DNA from: Cloeon dipterum
Taxonomy: Eukaryota; Arthropoda; Insecta; Ephemeroptera; Baetidae
Reading direction: 5' to 3'
Length of the DNA: 64,000 nt
Assembly: GCF_949628265.1 (NCBI RefSeq)
Contig: NC_088787.1
Location: 1,230,501 to 1,294,500 of the forward strand
Of the stretch, positions 35,617 through 47,599 are shown one piece after another. The notes under the pieces were generated by a model, which worked only from the letters and a program-made list of their open reading frames with translations, searched no databases and was not told the origin of the DNA. Each line of letters starts with the position of its first letter. Position 1 is the first letter of the stretch. The translations under genes were made by a program, and so were the position numbers.

Positions 35617-36975
35617 GTCGAGAAAATCGTGTAAACTAGTTCCCGTGATTTTTAATTGAGACCCTGAGTACCTGAAATATTTAATTAATTAATTTCCCGC
35701 ATCGGAAAACGATTTTATTTACTTCAGTTTGTTTAAATAATTATTTTAGACACGTTACCGTTGAGAAAATCGTGTTCAGTTTGTTTAAATAATTATCTTA
35801 GACACATTCCATTCGAGAAAATCGTGTAAACTAGATCCCGCGATTTTTAATTGCGACCCTGAGTAACTGAAATATCGAATTAATTAATTTCCCTCATCGG
35901 AAATCAATTTTATTGACGTCAGTTTGTTTAAATAATTATCTTAGACACATTCCATTCGAGAAAATCGTGTAAACTAGATCCCATCATTTTTAATTGCGAC
36001 CCTGAGTACCTGAAATATTTAATTAATTAATTTCCCGCATCGGAAATCGATTTTATTTACTTCAGTTTGTTTAAATAATTATTTTAGACAAATTCCTGTC
36101 GAGAAAATCGTGTAAACTAGATCCCGTGATTTTTAATTGAGACCCTGAGTACCTGAAATATTTAATTAATTAATTTCCCGCATCGGAAATCGATTTTATT
36201 TACTTCAGTTTGTTTCAATAATTATCTTAGACACATTCCATTCGAGAAAATCGTGTAAAATAGTTCCCGTGATTTTAAATTGCGACCCTGAGTACCTGAA
36301 ATATTTAATTTATTAATTTCCCGCATCGGAAAACGATTTTATTTACTTAAGTTTGATTAAATAAATATTTTAGACACGTTCTCGTCGAGAAAATCGTGTA
36401 AACTAGATCCCGTGATTTTTAATTGCGACCCTGAGTACCTGATATATCGAATTAATTAATTTCCCGCATCGGAAAACGATTTTATTTACTTAAGTTTGAT
36501 TAAATAATTATCTTAGACACGTTCCCGTCGAGAAAATCGTGTAAACTAGATCCCGTGATTTTAAATTGCGACCCTGAGTACCTGAAATATCGAATTAATT
36601 AATTTCCCTCATCGGAAATCGATTTTATTTACTTCGGTTTGTTAAAATAAATATCTTAGACACATTCCATTTGAGAAAATCGTGTAAACTAGATCCCGTG
36701 ATTTTAAAATTGCGACCCTGAGTACCTGAAATATTTAATTAATTAATTTCCCGCATCGGAAAACGATTTTATTTACTTCAGTTTGATTAAATAATTATTT
36801 TAGACACATTCTTGTCGAGAAAATCATGTAAACTAGATCCCGTGATTTTTAATTGTGACCCTGTGTACCTGAAATAGTGTAAAATTTAAATTCCCGCATC
36901 GTAAATCGGTTTTATTGGCTTCAGTTGGTCCAATTAATTTCGCTAGACACGTTCCCATGAAAAAATCGTGTAAAC
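35617..36975. repeat. Tandem satellite array, 143-bp unit
   Basis: The word gagaaaatcgtgtaaac or a close variant begins at 35620, 35815, 35958, 36101, 36244, 36387, 36530, 36673, 36817 and about 36957. The spacing is 143 bp, with one interval of 144. The copy at 35763 is cut to about 52 bp. Each unit carries 'gaccctgagtacctgaaata', 'ttaattaattaatttccc' and 'gattttatttact'. About nine full units. The last unit is degenerate and abuts the 3' end of the lectin gene. Confidence 0.95.
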
Positions 36976-37055
36976 TAAAAGAAGACTACATGTTTTTGAT
37001 TTCCAGTCTAACATTAATGTTGACAATTTAATTCCCAATTCGAATTTAAAAGCAT

Positions 37056-40000
37056 TTAGTACTCCTCCATCTCGGTTTGCATTATTTTCGAGCACTCGTT
37101 CACCACGAAATCTTGGAAGCGGCAGAAGACGTCGGTTCGGTATTTCAGCTCGTCGGTGGCTTGGACGGCGTGCAGATTTGGCGTCGCACCAGGCAGCGAG
37201 ACGAGCATCACGAAATCCTGTTTCGTCGTCGCGTTCACGGCGACAGGGATCCGAATATTTGCCCCAGGATGGGAGGGACCCAAGTCGCTGCGGCACCACG
37301 TGAATTTGTCGTTCAGTTTGTCGTAAAAGCCTTGGTCCCAGATGATCGTCAGCGTTGGAGCCACACCTTTGATTTAAATTAACGCTTCAAATTGATTTCT
37401 TCCTTGGAATTTGTCACCTCTGATATAATTGTAAATCATTGTAAACTCCTCCTTTGTTTCCGCGTAAGGCAGCGAGCCATTCCGCTCCAAACACGCGGCG
37501 AAAGATGATGTTTTGAACTAGAGAAATTAATAAGAATAATTGAAATGCTAAATTTGTGCAAAAACCATTGTCATGTTGATCGGTCTCAGGGTAAGAAATG
37601 ACCCAGATTCATTCAGCGGAAGCAAGCCATCCGCTTTTAAAAGAAAATTAAAAAAGAGAAATAATATTAAAGAGAAAACTGTACGTGGAATGCAAGAAGA
37701 CGAATCATATTTTAAAAAGTTGTCAAACGTCATGCACGGCGAGTTAAGATCGTGGTCCGCGGGAATCACACTGCCTTGCTTTTACATCGATGGAAAATTA
37801 ATTTTAAAGTTTTGTACGCAAAAATAGATTAAAAAAATACTTCAATGTTGAAATCGTAAAATTTCCAGAAGTGGTCCACCGTTTCGGCCTGAAGGAAGCA
37901 CACCAGGAAGTCAAACGCGAACGTTTCCTCGTTGGTTACTTCAAAAAGAATTATTTAGTGTTCGCAGAGCAACTTTTCAATTATAATTTCTGTTTTATCA
38001 TAATTTTGTTTAAACCACGAGAATTTAAATGGTGCAATATTCTACCGTTTTTTCCACTGAATTCAACAAGAACTATAAATACATACTATTGATTCCTCTG
38101 CATTCGTAGAGTTTGTTCAACATTTCAGAGGCGAAATCAAAGTGGGCCGAGTATAATTCGTCCAGCATTTCATCAAACGCTGCATCTTCAAATATTTTGC
38201 TCTTCTCACCGGTAAGAGGTTCGAATGACGAGATAAACTTTCGGTTCGTCTCCGCTTTGTTCATCGTATCGGCGTCACTTTAGAAAAAAATGGATTTCTG
38301 ATTCAACTGTTTGATTTTTATTTAAATATTTACATGGGATGCATCATTCTTGACAACAATGTCAGGTAAACGTGCAGGTTGATTTTGGTCGAGTTGTACA
38401 CCTAGGTTGTGTTGTTTAAACTATTAATTTATCTTAATTAAACCTTTCCTCGACTTAACCAGTCCTATGTGCTCTGCTAGGCATTGAATCATTTTCTGCA
38501 AGAAGAACTAAATTATTACATCGAATTTGTTTATAAATTTGGCTTCACTTTGGCTGCGTAACTGGTTCTGCTCAAATCGCCAGTGTTCCAAATTTTCTCG
38601 GCATCGCCTTAGTAACATTTAAGAATTGGAAGAGCATCAAAACTAAGTAAGGAAATACTTTCTTTAACTCTGAAATTCCTCCTGCAAGGTTGATAATGCA
38701 TCTGCGATTTGAAGCCCACTCCCATTGGCGCCTTTTTACAAAATTAAATTTAATTCTAATCCCGTTATTCTGACAAAATACCTCGCAGATGATCTGTTTC
38801 TTTTCCGAGCAGTCTGCCAGCGCCAGACTAGGCTCAACTGGATCCCCAAAATCGATGTAAACGCACGAGTTGTTCGCAAATCTCGGATCGTGGCCCTTTT
38901 TCCAAGTCAGGTCGTTTTTCAGGTAGTCGTTCAGGTAGCCGGTGCACCATCGCAATTGTCCGCGGCAAGACTCGATATCCCGCCCCGCTGTCCAGACCTC
39001 CGTCCGAAAAGGCAGATCCCCTTTCTCATTCGGGTTACTATTTTCTGATTTTTTTTATAATTTTAATATCTGAATAGAACTTTAAAAAAGCTAAACTGTA
39101 AGGATTGCCCAAGCAGTATTGCTTGTTTGGATTGTGGACTGAAAGGAGGTCCATTCCAAGGGAGCAGCACCGTTTGTAGGCCTCGTCCCAAGTGCCCTGA
39201 TTTCAGATTTCGTTAAATCCGATGCTTTATTATTGTGAATTCATTACATATTCATCGTGCAGCTCAAGGATCTTGCTGTCGCAACATGAATGCCAATTCC
39301 CGAAACGCCAGGGTGCTTTTAACTGAATTTAAGTATACATTTGAAGGATTTGATTCCCAACTCACCAAGCAAGACTTGAAAGGGTTGCTTGAGGAACAAT
39401 TCATCCTACAGAAAAATACCAATAAATTTTACAATTATTTCTAGGATTCCTAATTGTACCTCCATGACGCAATCAGGTATCCCTGTGCACTCTGGCAGAT
39501 CGCAGTTGTTTATTTTGTCATCCTACCAGACATATTTTAAATCGATTAAATGATCATAGTTTTTGTAACCCTGATTTCGAAGGTCTGTTCCGTTCCTTGG
39601 CAGCCCAACAGCAGTTTGGATGCGCAGACGGTGGTTTTCACCACTAGAGCAGCGCTCTCCTCACTGGTTCCTTTTTCTCGGAACGAAACGGCCACGCAAT
39701 TCCCCCCTTTTCGGATTCCATAGATGGAAATTTCGAAAGATTCTGATGCGTTGTGGAGGAAGTTTTCAAAGTGAAGAGGGCAACCCGCTCGAGTCATTGC
39801 CGACCAGTAAACCACATTCTGCACGGCTGCAAAAAGTGATTTTTAGACAGGGCTCCCTGACACTCCGAATCATGTTATTTTGGAGCCTAGTTCCTCAGCC
39901 AACATGCCGAAAATCGGTGGAAACGTTAAACTTTTGGTCAGGAACGATAAAATACCGTTGCAAGAAAACGACGATTTATGTTTTCACTGATTTTCGTTTT

Positions 40001-41597
40001 AAAAACCGAAATCGACCATCTGTTAATGATTGGTCACGTCAAAAAGTCGCATTTGGGAACGATTTTTAAAGATATTTACAGTTATTCGCTTTGTCGAAAT
40101 GATCCCAAAGATAGTTCGTCACAGCTAAAGGTTTGAGGCCCAGACTGCAGCATGTCATCCAATTCTCCTTCCAGTTCACCTTCGAGAGTATATTTTTAAT
40201 TTGTTTGGGAAATATCTATGAAAAATACCAATTTCTCTCCAAGGAAATAAAATCCTAATTTGGTTCGCTCCCATGTTCCACGGATATCAAGTTCTGTTTT
40301 AAATTAAGACATTTTTCTACGAAAAATTCAAGAGGAACCTTTTCTAAGGTAGGTTTTCCCGCCAATTACTTCAAATAAGGACTCCTGCCAAAATTTCATT
40401 GTTTCATTAAACATTCACATCTCATTAATTTCCATTTACATCTTTCTGGCACTCATTCTGTGGCGGTAAAATGGGCCTCGTGCACGTCGACTAAATTCCA
40501 GAATGCAAATGTATTTATTAAAGAAGCTACGACTTGAATTACCTCGCAGGAAAAAATAGCTTCAAAGGAGCAATCCATCGGTTCAAATTTCTTCTTTCGG
40601 ATTCTGTAAATAATGCAGTAGGGCCGAGTAAAGTTGCTTAAATTCAAAGTGTAGTTCAGCCGAGTTTCCACATTGTTTGGACACCAGGTGACGCTCGAGC
40701 ACGAATTCGTGGCTTTGTTCAGCGGATCGCCCTTCGAACACGGCGCTGCACTCGTCCACAAAAACTCTCTGGCCTCTGAAGCAAGATTATAATTTTCAAT
40801 TTATTTTTATTCCTGTGTAATTACCATATTTTAGTCCTTGAAAGTAAAAATACGAATCGGCGATTTCGTCGGGCGTGTCGAGCGCCAGCAGGTGCAGTTT
40901 CCGGTACAAACACGCCTCCACTGCAATGCCGTACTCGACCTATTTGAAGGGAAAATATCGACTTAATTCTTAGTGGTATATGGAGTAATTTACTTTGTCA
41001 AAGCTTTCAAAAGAAAATCTCAATCCTTTTACGCCTTTTTGGTGGAACGCTCCGAGCTGTCGGTCTCGATCGTCAAGTACTTCGGTTATGACGTCTTAGA
41101 CGCAAATTAATTATGATTGATTTTAATCCTAGATATTTATTACCACGGTTTCCTGTGATGAAATCTTGAATAATTTGTATAAAAATTTAAATACTGTAAA
41201 ATTATAGATAATCGTTGCTAAACCTTCACTTTGTGCCGAGTCTTGTACGTTCTAATTTAATAAAAAACATATTTTAAAAATATTTGCAACAAAATTATGA
41301 ACCAACCTTTTTTATTCGATTGTAATTTCTGCAAAATGGATAATTCGGACTCTCTGTTTTCGGACTGGTAGTCGTTGGCTTGACAATAGTTCTAGTTGTC
41401 GATTTCCTTATTCTATTTTTCAGGGTTTTGGTTGTTGCTTCCGGCCTGCGAGTGGTAGTTGCACCCCAAACCTCTAAAGAAATTAACGTGTGAGTCCAGT
41501 TCCTGCATTAAATAGAAATTCTAAACAAACCTGCAACAATTACGAGGAGGGAGAGCAGAAATAGGACTTGAATAAAGAGCCTTTTCGCCACAACCAT
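37056..41597 (-). CDS. Secreted multi-domain C-type-lectin-like protein
   Basis: Many small exons. Exon 1 (41531-41597) starts MVVAKRLFIQVLFLLSLLVI, a signal peptide or membrane anchor. Exon 2 (41307-41473) is a Thr/Lys-rich linker. Three repeated lectin-like units follow. Unit 1 uses exons 40994-41094, 40825-40939 and 40543-40775. Unit 2 uses 40339-40384, 40229-40293, 40080-40179 and 39570-39826. Unit 3 uses 39097-39196 and 38782-39044. Key words are VNWKENW..CCSLGLKPLAV, TWDEAYKRCCSLGMDLLSV and SCVYIDFGDPVEPSLALADC. A C-terminal part (38087-38277, 37841-37938, final exon 37056-37366) ends in another lectin-like piece (IIWDQGFYDKLNDKFTWC) and stops at 37056. A few small exons (near 41150, 39300 and 37700) are unresolved. 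Typical Ca-binding motifs such as EPN or QPD were not seen, so sugar binding is unproven. Possible extracellular recognition role (inference). Confidence 0.75.
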
Positions 41598-41599
41598 GT

Positions 41600-43850
41600 T
41601 GCGTTTTCACTCTGTTAAAAGTGATGTTCAACACCAGCGACCAGAGAGACTGTTTCCTGTCAGCTTGTGCGTTTCCTGAAAAGCAGTTTTGACGGAAGTG
41701 CTCGTTTCGCTTCGTTGCCTTTATGCGCGCACACCAAGCACATCCAGACTCATAAAATCACGTCCACCACAAAACTTGCTTTCTGTTAAAAGAGATCAAA
41801 CGTATGTTAAACGCAAGCACCACGCAATTGTAGAATATAAAATTTGCAAAGTGATGAGATTGTTTTTACTTTAATTTAATAACTTAACTTTGTGTTATTA
41901 TGACGTGCAGACTGTCATCGTGATTTAATCGCTGATATATTTATTTCCTCTTATACAGAAACGGAGAATTGATTCATACACTGTTTCTTTAAAAATGAGT
42001 CTACGGCACGCTAAAAGGCACATAAAAAATTAATAATCCGCAATTGCTAGCGTTGAAATCTCCAAATTGACGTCCCAGAGGGTGAGGTTGTGCAGTTGAG
42101 TTATCAACCGGATGATGGCGCCACAAATACAATTTTTTAGCTATGCTCTAGAGCTTATCCTCGACTCCACCAGTTGGCAGCACCTGTGCCCCTTTCCCGC
42201 CGTATCAAGGCAGGATGTTGGAGAGTTTGATAAGCGTAGCTGGATGGGAAACATGCGAGTGAATTAATTGCTTGCTCTGTACAAATATAGATGTTCCCCG
42301 CGCTTTTAATGCGAGCTATAGTGACTCGAAACTCATTTCGTTACGTGTGCGCGGAGGCGAGAGTCGCGATATAATTTCATCAGACACGCACAAAGTGGCC
42401 GCCATAAACTGTGCTTATTGATGAAAATTTCAAAATGTCGAGCAGCAACTATAATTATATTGTTTCTCCTAGGATTGATCGCTTTTTTAATTAATTTTAC
42501 GCTGTGTTTCTATTAAACAAAGGGCTGCGTGGAAGCAAAATTTGAGCGAAACTGCGAGCAGTTAAAGGTTTTCGATTCAAGTTTATTCTCTTAAATCATG
42601 AGAAAGGGGAAAATTACCTTTCTTTTCATGCGTCGACCGCAGACTCTTGCAAGCAAACAACTCTGTCGTTAGAGCCACACCCTTTTTAAGACAAAAATCG
42701 AACTGAAATTCAAGAAAGAAGGCAATGAAATTGTCTGAAAAAATCCCTATCTCTTTGGTCTTTTTTAATTTAATGTTTTCCTGAAGGTGCGCAAGAGAAC
42801 GTAAGTCGTCCCTTACAACCTCTTCATGGCTCTTAGAGTGAATAAAAAATTATCATAAACAGGAGAAAATTCATAAGTAATGCGTTCTAAATTTTAATAA
42901 TCCACACGCACAGTTAGAAGAATTTAAACCAACTTCTAATTTGAACCAGGAAATTTTTCAGCGCTTTTGGGATTTCCCTTGATAAATCCAAGAGCCAAAA
43001 AGCAGCAACACATTTTCTGCTTACCTTTTTTATCCAGCGAATGAGTGCGAGACGAGACGGATGTGTGCTCCACTTGTTGCTCTCGTCACATCGGTGATTG
43101 CCGCTTCGCATCCGCGCACACTCGCCTCTGCTCGCGGTTTCTGATATCAGTGTTGCGTGCTTTCCATTTCCACCGCAATCACGTTATTATGCCAAGTGAA
43201 GGGGTTTTCTAGCAGTGATAAAGAGACCAAAGGCTGTTTTTGTTTTCCTAACTTTCAAACTTTATGCTCGTCGAAAAGGATAAAAAAGAGCGGCGGAAGA
43301 GTGCGGTCAATGATCTTTTAGGCGTGAACACGAATCCGAATCGTGGTGCTTGATAGATAAATTTAGAAAACAACAAGGGAATTAAACAAATTCTTTGCTT
43401 AAGTAGGATGGCCGCATTTTCACTTTAAATATTAGCCAATTTTCTATCTTTAAAAATTTAATTTAAATATTCTGGACGGCCTATGATGAGAGAGGAAGAA
43501 ATGCGTGTTGAGATGCACTCTTTAATTTAGTTCCATGCCTTAAAACATTCAAAGTATTTGGTAGATTTGGAAAAATACAAAACAGGATCCTTTTGAACAT
43601 GCGAAAATTTATTAACTGTTACAAAGACTCTTGAATCAAAACGAGGTAAACCAGAAGGATTTTGAATTTTTTGAAGCTGAAGGGCGGTTTCTTGATGGTC
43701 TTACGCTATGGCTTCCAACTGACGTCACCTCTCTATTAAAAAAATCCTTGCACTTTTCTAATAATCACTAAATTCCCCTTTATTTGAACTGAAAATGATT
43801 ATAAGCCCGCTAGTAAAACTACAAAATGGCCATAGCCAAGAGGAAAACGA
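41600..43850. other. Intergenic with R6 and R7 repeat relatives
   Basis: 42080-42240 resembles 600-790 (R6) and 43060-43370 resembles 60-490 (R7). The rest is AT-rich. Upstream sequence of the lectin gene would carry its promoter, but no core motif could be singled out. No further gene seen. Confidence 0.4.
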
Positions 43851-43856
43851 AGTCGA

Positions 43857-45417
43857 TCAGTATTCTTCTTTAGGTGGCTTTCCCGCAACGTTTCCCTCTG
43901 CACCGCTTGAACCATCTATTCTGAAACAGGCGAGCAAATCGGGAGCTAAATAATGCAATGAGTGGAAAGTATAAAATAAGATTATTTTGTTATTGTATCA
44001 ATTATTAAAAATATAGCAGACTTTAAGAAATAGGTGGACTAAGAATTTATTTTGGTTTCGAGAAGTTCAAAGGAATTTACCTGGCGGGGCCTCGAACATG
44101 TACGATTTGGCTCCGACTGCAGCCTTCAAAAGCCTCTGACTTGGCTTTTCTCTGTTCGTGTCAAACACCGTCATCCAAAGGGTTCCATTTTGGTCCAAAG
44201 CAATAGTAAACGGCCAATAACTATCCTTTCCAGCGGCCTAAAAACAAGCAATGAGTGGAAGTTTAGTGAAATTTACAGTTGAAATGCTGGAGGGAAATTT
44301 TTGATGGTGCCTGATCTTCAAGGCTGAGCACAATGCTTTTACTGGCCCACAAAATTATTTATTCTACTGTGAAATATTATTTTAAATTGGCGACTCCTTA
44401 TCCTTACCTCACGAAAACGCTGCTCCTGAAGTGGTTGGGAAGAGTTCCAAGAAGATGCGTAATTCTTCCACAAAAAGGCGGCATACACGGTCCCCTGGTT
44501 GTCCATCAGCATTCTGTATGGTGGTCCGGTCCAGTTTCCGATTAGTTTCGGATTTACTCTTCGAGTTCCGTTGTGAAGTGCGGCAACGGAAAATGAATAG
44601 AGTTCTTTGGATTTGGCAAGGTAGAGCTGTCTTGGTTCCTGATCCTTTGGGGACAGGGCGATGGAAATAAGACGTAATCCTGGCGTGCAGTGTACAAACC
44701 AGCTTTGGTTTCTTTCCAAACTAAAGACGACAATGTGTTCTTCTCTCCACCGCGTGATGTAGGCAAAGGTTCCGTTTGGCGTTTCGTCGAGCACCAAGTC
44801 GTGCATGGAATGGTTAATATCAATCTCATGAATGAGTTTAGTTTGATCGTTGTTGGCCAAGTCGATGGTCCATAGTTTGGCCTTGCAAGTGTTGCTTCCG
44901 CTGTCGAGCACCCACAGCCTTCCAACCGAGTCCACTTCCAGCCCTCTTGCTTCTTCAATTTTGTCGCAGTCTCCTATTTTTCCCTGCAAAATTATGAGAG
45001 TTGTTTTGCACTTTTAAAATAAAAATTATTGGTCCTGTTTTTCATTGAAACTAACTGCGTTTCAAGTTAGATCTATTTTTTCCAATAAAAGAGCATACTT
45101 ACATGCATGTCCCATGAAGGGAATGGAGTGAGCTTCGGGGGTGCGGAGGACGCGCTGCTCGTCGGCAAGGACACCAGAGTCACCGGAATGCCGCCATAAC
45201 TCTCAAGGCTGAGGAAGAGTCTTGAACCGTAGACCGCAATGAAATGAGGAGAAATGTTGTCTGGTTCGAAAGTTTTATCTTTCAAGGCCTTTGACCTGCT
45301 GGCCTCGGACGGCCACTCGTAATCCAATTCTTTCCACTCGTAGACTTGATTGAAGTTGGTCGTGGCGGCCACGGATGAAAGGCCAAGCAAGAAAAAGGTG
45401 GCGAAGAAGGGAGTCAT
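43857..45417 (-). CDS. Yellow / major royal jelly protein family member
   Basis: Four coding exons (45103-45417, 44408-44983, 44081-44237, 43857-43915) joined in frame give 368 residues. A signal peptide (MTPFFATFFLLGLSSVAA) precedes the family's beta-propeller. Family words include ISPHFIAVYGSRLFLSL, ARGLEVDSVGRLWVLDSG, HDLVLDETPNGTFAYIT, PYRMLMDNQGTVYAAFLWKN and SYWPFTIALDQNGTLWMTVF. Insect Yellow proteins are secreted; known members act in melanin and cuticle pigmentation (for example dopachrome conversion) or as secreted ligand-binding proteins. Which subfamily applies here is not decidable by eye. The length is slightly short for the family, with a low-complexity tail ending KPPKEEY. An 18-bp 5' UTR segment starts after an acceptor at 45436, linking to a non-coding exon near 45813. 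Confidence 0.92.
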
Positions 45418-45812
45418 GCTTCCAGCTTCTTCAAACTGTCCACAAAAGGCAGAAAAACATGCATTACAGGAAAATTCGGAACTGACAATGAGCGATGAGT
45501 GAAAAATAATTTAAAACCAGAGGTTCAGATGGCATTGAAACGAACCCAGATTTAACATTTAAATTCCAGATGAACTTGTATTTTTCTTTTACTTTTAAAT
45601 TTTTGATCGGAGGTTAAAAACAAGTCTATGACTTTTGTATGCTTGCTTATTCTTGCGTATAAATTTTATCAATAACCGTTTTTTACCTAATTAGTAAAAT
45701 AAAATTACAATTAAATAAATACAATTTAATACTCAAGTAAAATATGCTTTTAGTGAATACAGCTGTACATTTTAGAGATAAATAAAAAAATATCGCAAGA
45801 CAGCGTACTCAC

Positions 45813-45990
45813 CACGGGCGTGCTTCTCGCGCGGCTCCTCTTCTCGTTGTGAGGCTGTGTGCTGTTGCTGAGCGGAGTGGTGGCGTCGGCCTCGCGAATC
45901 GAGTCACGTGACGTGACGTAATTATTCACGTTTCGGGCGGTGACCTTCTTGGCCCTATGGAAGAGAGGTTGCCGGTTCGCCTCCGCGTTT
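45813..45990 (-). promoter_or_regulatory. Probable 5' non-coding exon and promoter of the yellow gene
   Basis: A strong donor (CCCGTG/gtgagt) ends a candidate exon at 45813, matching the acceptor just before the yellow start codon. Upstream, 45903-45912 is GTCACGTGAC, a 10-bp palindrome with a CACGTG E-box, overlapping a CRE/bZIP-like TGACGTAA at 45914-45921. Binding by bHLH-Zip or bZIP factors is inference. The transcription start is not determined. Confidence 0.45.
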
Positions 45991-46314
45991 CGCTCTAATC
46001 TCAGTCGCTCAGCAGCTTTTTACAATTTAGGACAAGATATATCTGTAAATGTTTACAGCAGCTTCTCTCTGTTATGCTTTTAACTTTTAAAAGAAAAATC
46101 ACGATTCCAAATTTATGTTTCAAATTGTTATGTATTTGTTTAGCTAAGATAGAATTCCAGGGTTTCGCGTTGCAATAAAAAAGTGTTTTTAATGTTACAT
46201 CCTTATCTAAAAAATTACATGCCTTAAACAAAAGATCACAAAAGCAAAAATCACTGTGTGATCAGGCAGAAATTCTTTTTAAATGTGTAAAATCATAAAG
46301 CTTGTTGAATAAAA

Positions 46315-47596
46315 TTAAAACGAGACTTCTTGCCAGATATGTTCATGAATGATATGGTCAAAAACTGTTCTATAACAGGGAAAGATTCTCAGGCAACCGT
46401 CGAAGTCGCAAACCACGAGATGGTTGTGATGACGGGCGACATGTTGAGCAAAATGTCGCTGCAAAGCATCACCTTCGTTGACACATGTGCGGCAAATCTT
46501 TCTGCAAGTTGCAGCGTGAGCATCAATCTCTTCCAGTGTGAAGAATTTCTTGCAATTCTGTACACATTGCACAACAACACCGAAATTGTGAATGTTGCGC
46601 AAATGTTGGGCATATGTTTCTCGCGGAATTTCTCTTTGGCATTCGCTGCACTGGATGGTATGTTTCACGTATCCGATGACCCCGGAAACCTCTAGAAAAA
46701 CGCATAAATGAGATAATTGCATTGACAAATTCCTAGCGGAAGAATTCACACATACCTGTGTACGGATCGGACGTATATTCTTCCGACATTTCTCGACTCA
46801 ATTTGATGAATTCCAAAATTTGCCTCTTTGATGAAATCCTTGACAAATTAATGGTGAAATGGCGGGTTAATCACAATATTTTAAAGAATTGTATATTTAC
46901 TCTGTTCTCTGGAGGCAAAATTGACAAACTTGGGCTATTTCTTCTTCGAGGTAAACCTTCTTCCAAGCGAGATACCCAATTTCAATATAACACCAGGAAC
47001 ATAGTGACGCATAATAATTACTGGACCCTGAAGCATTTCCAGGAGGCGCAAAAGGTTCGGTCCTGCGTGGAATTTGTACAGGTGTGGGTGGCGGAACTGA
47101 AAAATGCCGATCTTGCAATTTCAAAAGAAAATGTTTCTATATACAATAAAAATTACCTGGTAAAAAGAGAACAGGTCCAGATTCGAACGGCATTCCAGGA
47201 AATCTCGGAGGAGCTGAAAAATGCGGCTTTCTAAATAGACATCGTACAAAAATGGGAATAAATAATTTACTTCTACAATACCCTTGAAAATAAGAACCTT
47301 GAGCTTGAGAACCACTGGGAAAAGGGAAATAACTCGGCATGGCTAAAATAAAGAGAATTCATTCTTTTCAAATCTTATTACAAAATAAAAACTCAATTAT
47401 TTACCTCGAGCTTCCTCAACAGGCTGGCGTGGTGGTTGTTGTGGAGCATTCCTGGTAAAATAAATTGTTAAGTGGAAATCAGGAAATTAACTAAAAATGT
47501 TTACCTAAATATTAACTTATTGCAAGTTGGGCAAATTAACGTGTTCTCCGGAAGATTTGAGAAAATTCCGTGGTCACAAGTGCAAAAGCTTTTCAT
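46315..47596 (-). CDS. Zinc-binding protein with Pro-rich repeats and C2H2-like fingers
   Basis: Seven exons read in frame (47505-47596, 47405-47451, 47282-47342, 47157-47230, 46901-47111, 46756-46838, 46315-46691) give 314 residues. The N-terminus MKSFCTCDHGIFSNLPENT is followed by a CPTC pair, suggesting a zinc-binding module. A Pro/Gly-rich middle includes the short exon encoding HFSAPPRFPGMP. Next comes a Cys-pair module (CSWC ... CQFC). The last exon is rich in Cys/His fingers (IQCSECQREI; CKKFF...HAATC; HVARHHNHLVVC; HIIHEHIW). Family and function are not recognised. A paralogue is at the right edge of the window (62873 onward), with exon borders in the same phases. The start was chosen as the first ATG before the first Cys pair; an upstream 5' exon cannot be excluded. 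Confidence 0.72.
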
Positions 47597-47599
47597 TTT

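Noticed and set aside
35617..36975. Possible CRISPR-like array
   Set aside because: The whole 143-bp unit is repeated, with no unique spacers between short repeats. It is a eukaryotic tandem satellite.
41110..41165. 9-bp micro-exon (GAAACCGTG) in the lectin gene
   Set aside because: It would bridge phases correctly, but a 9-bp match with splice-like flanks is too weak to annotate alone.
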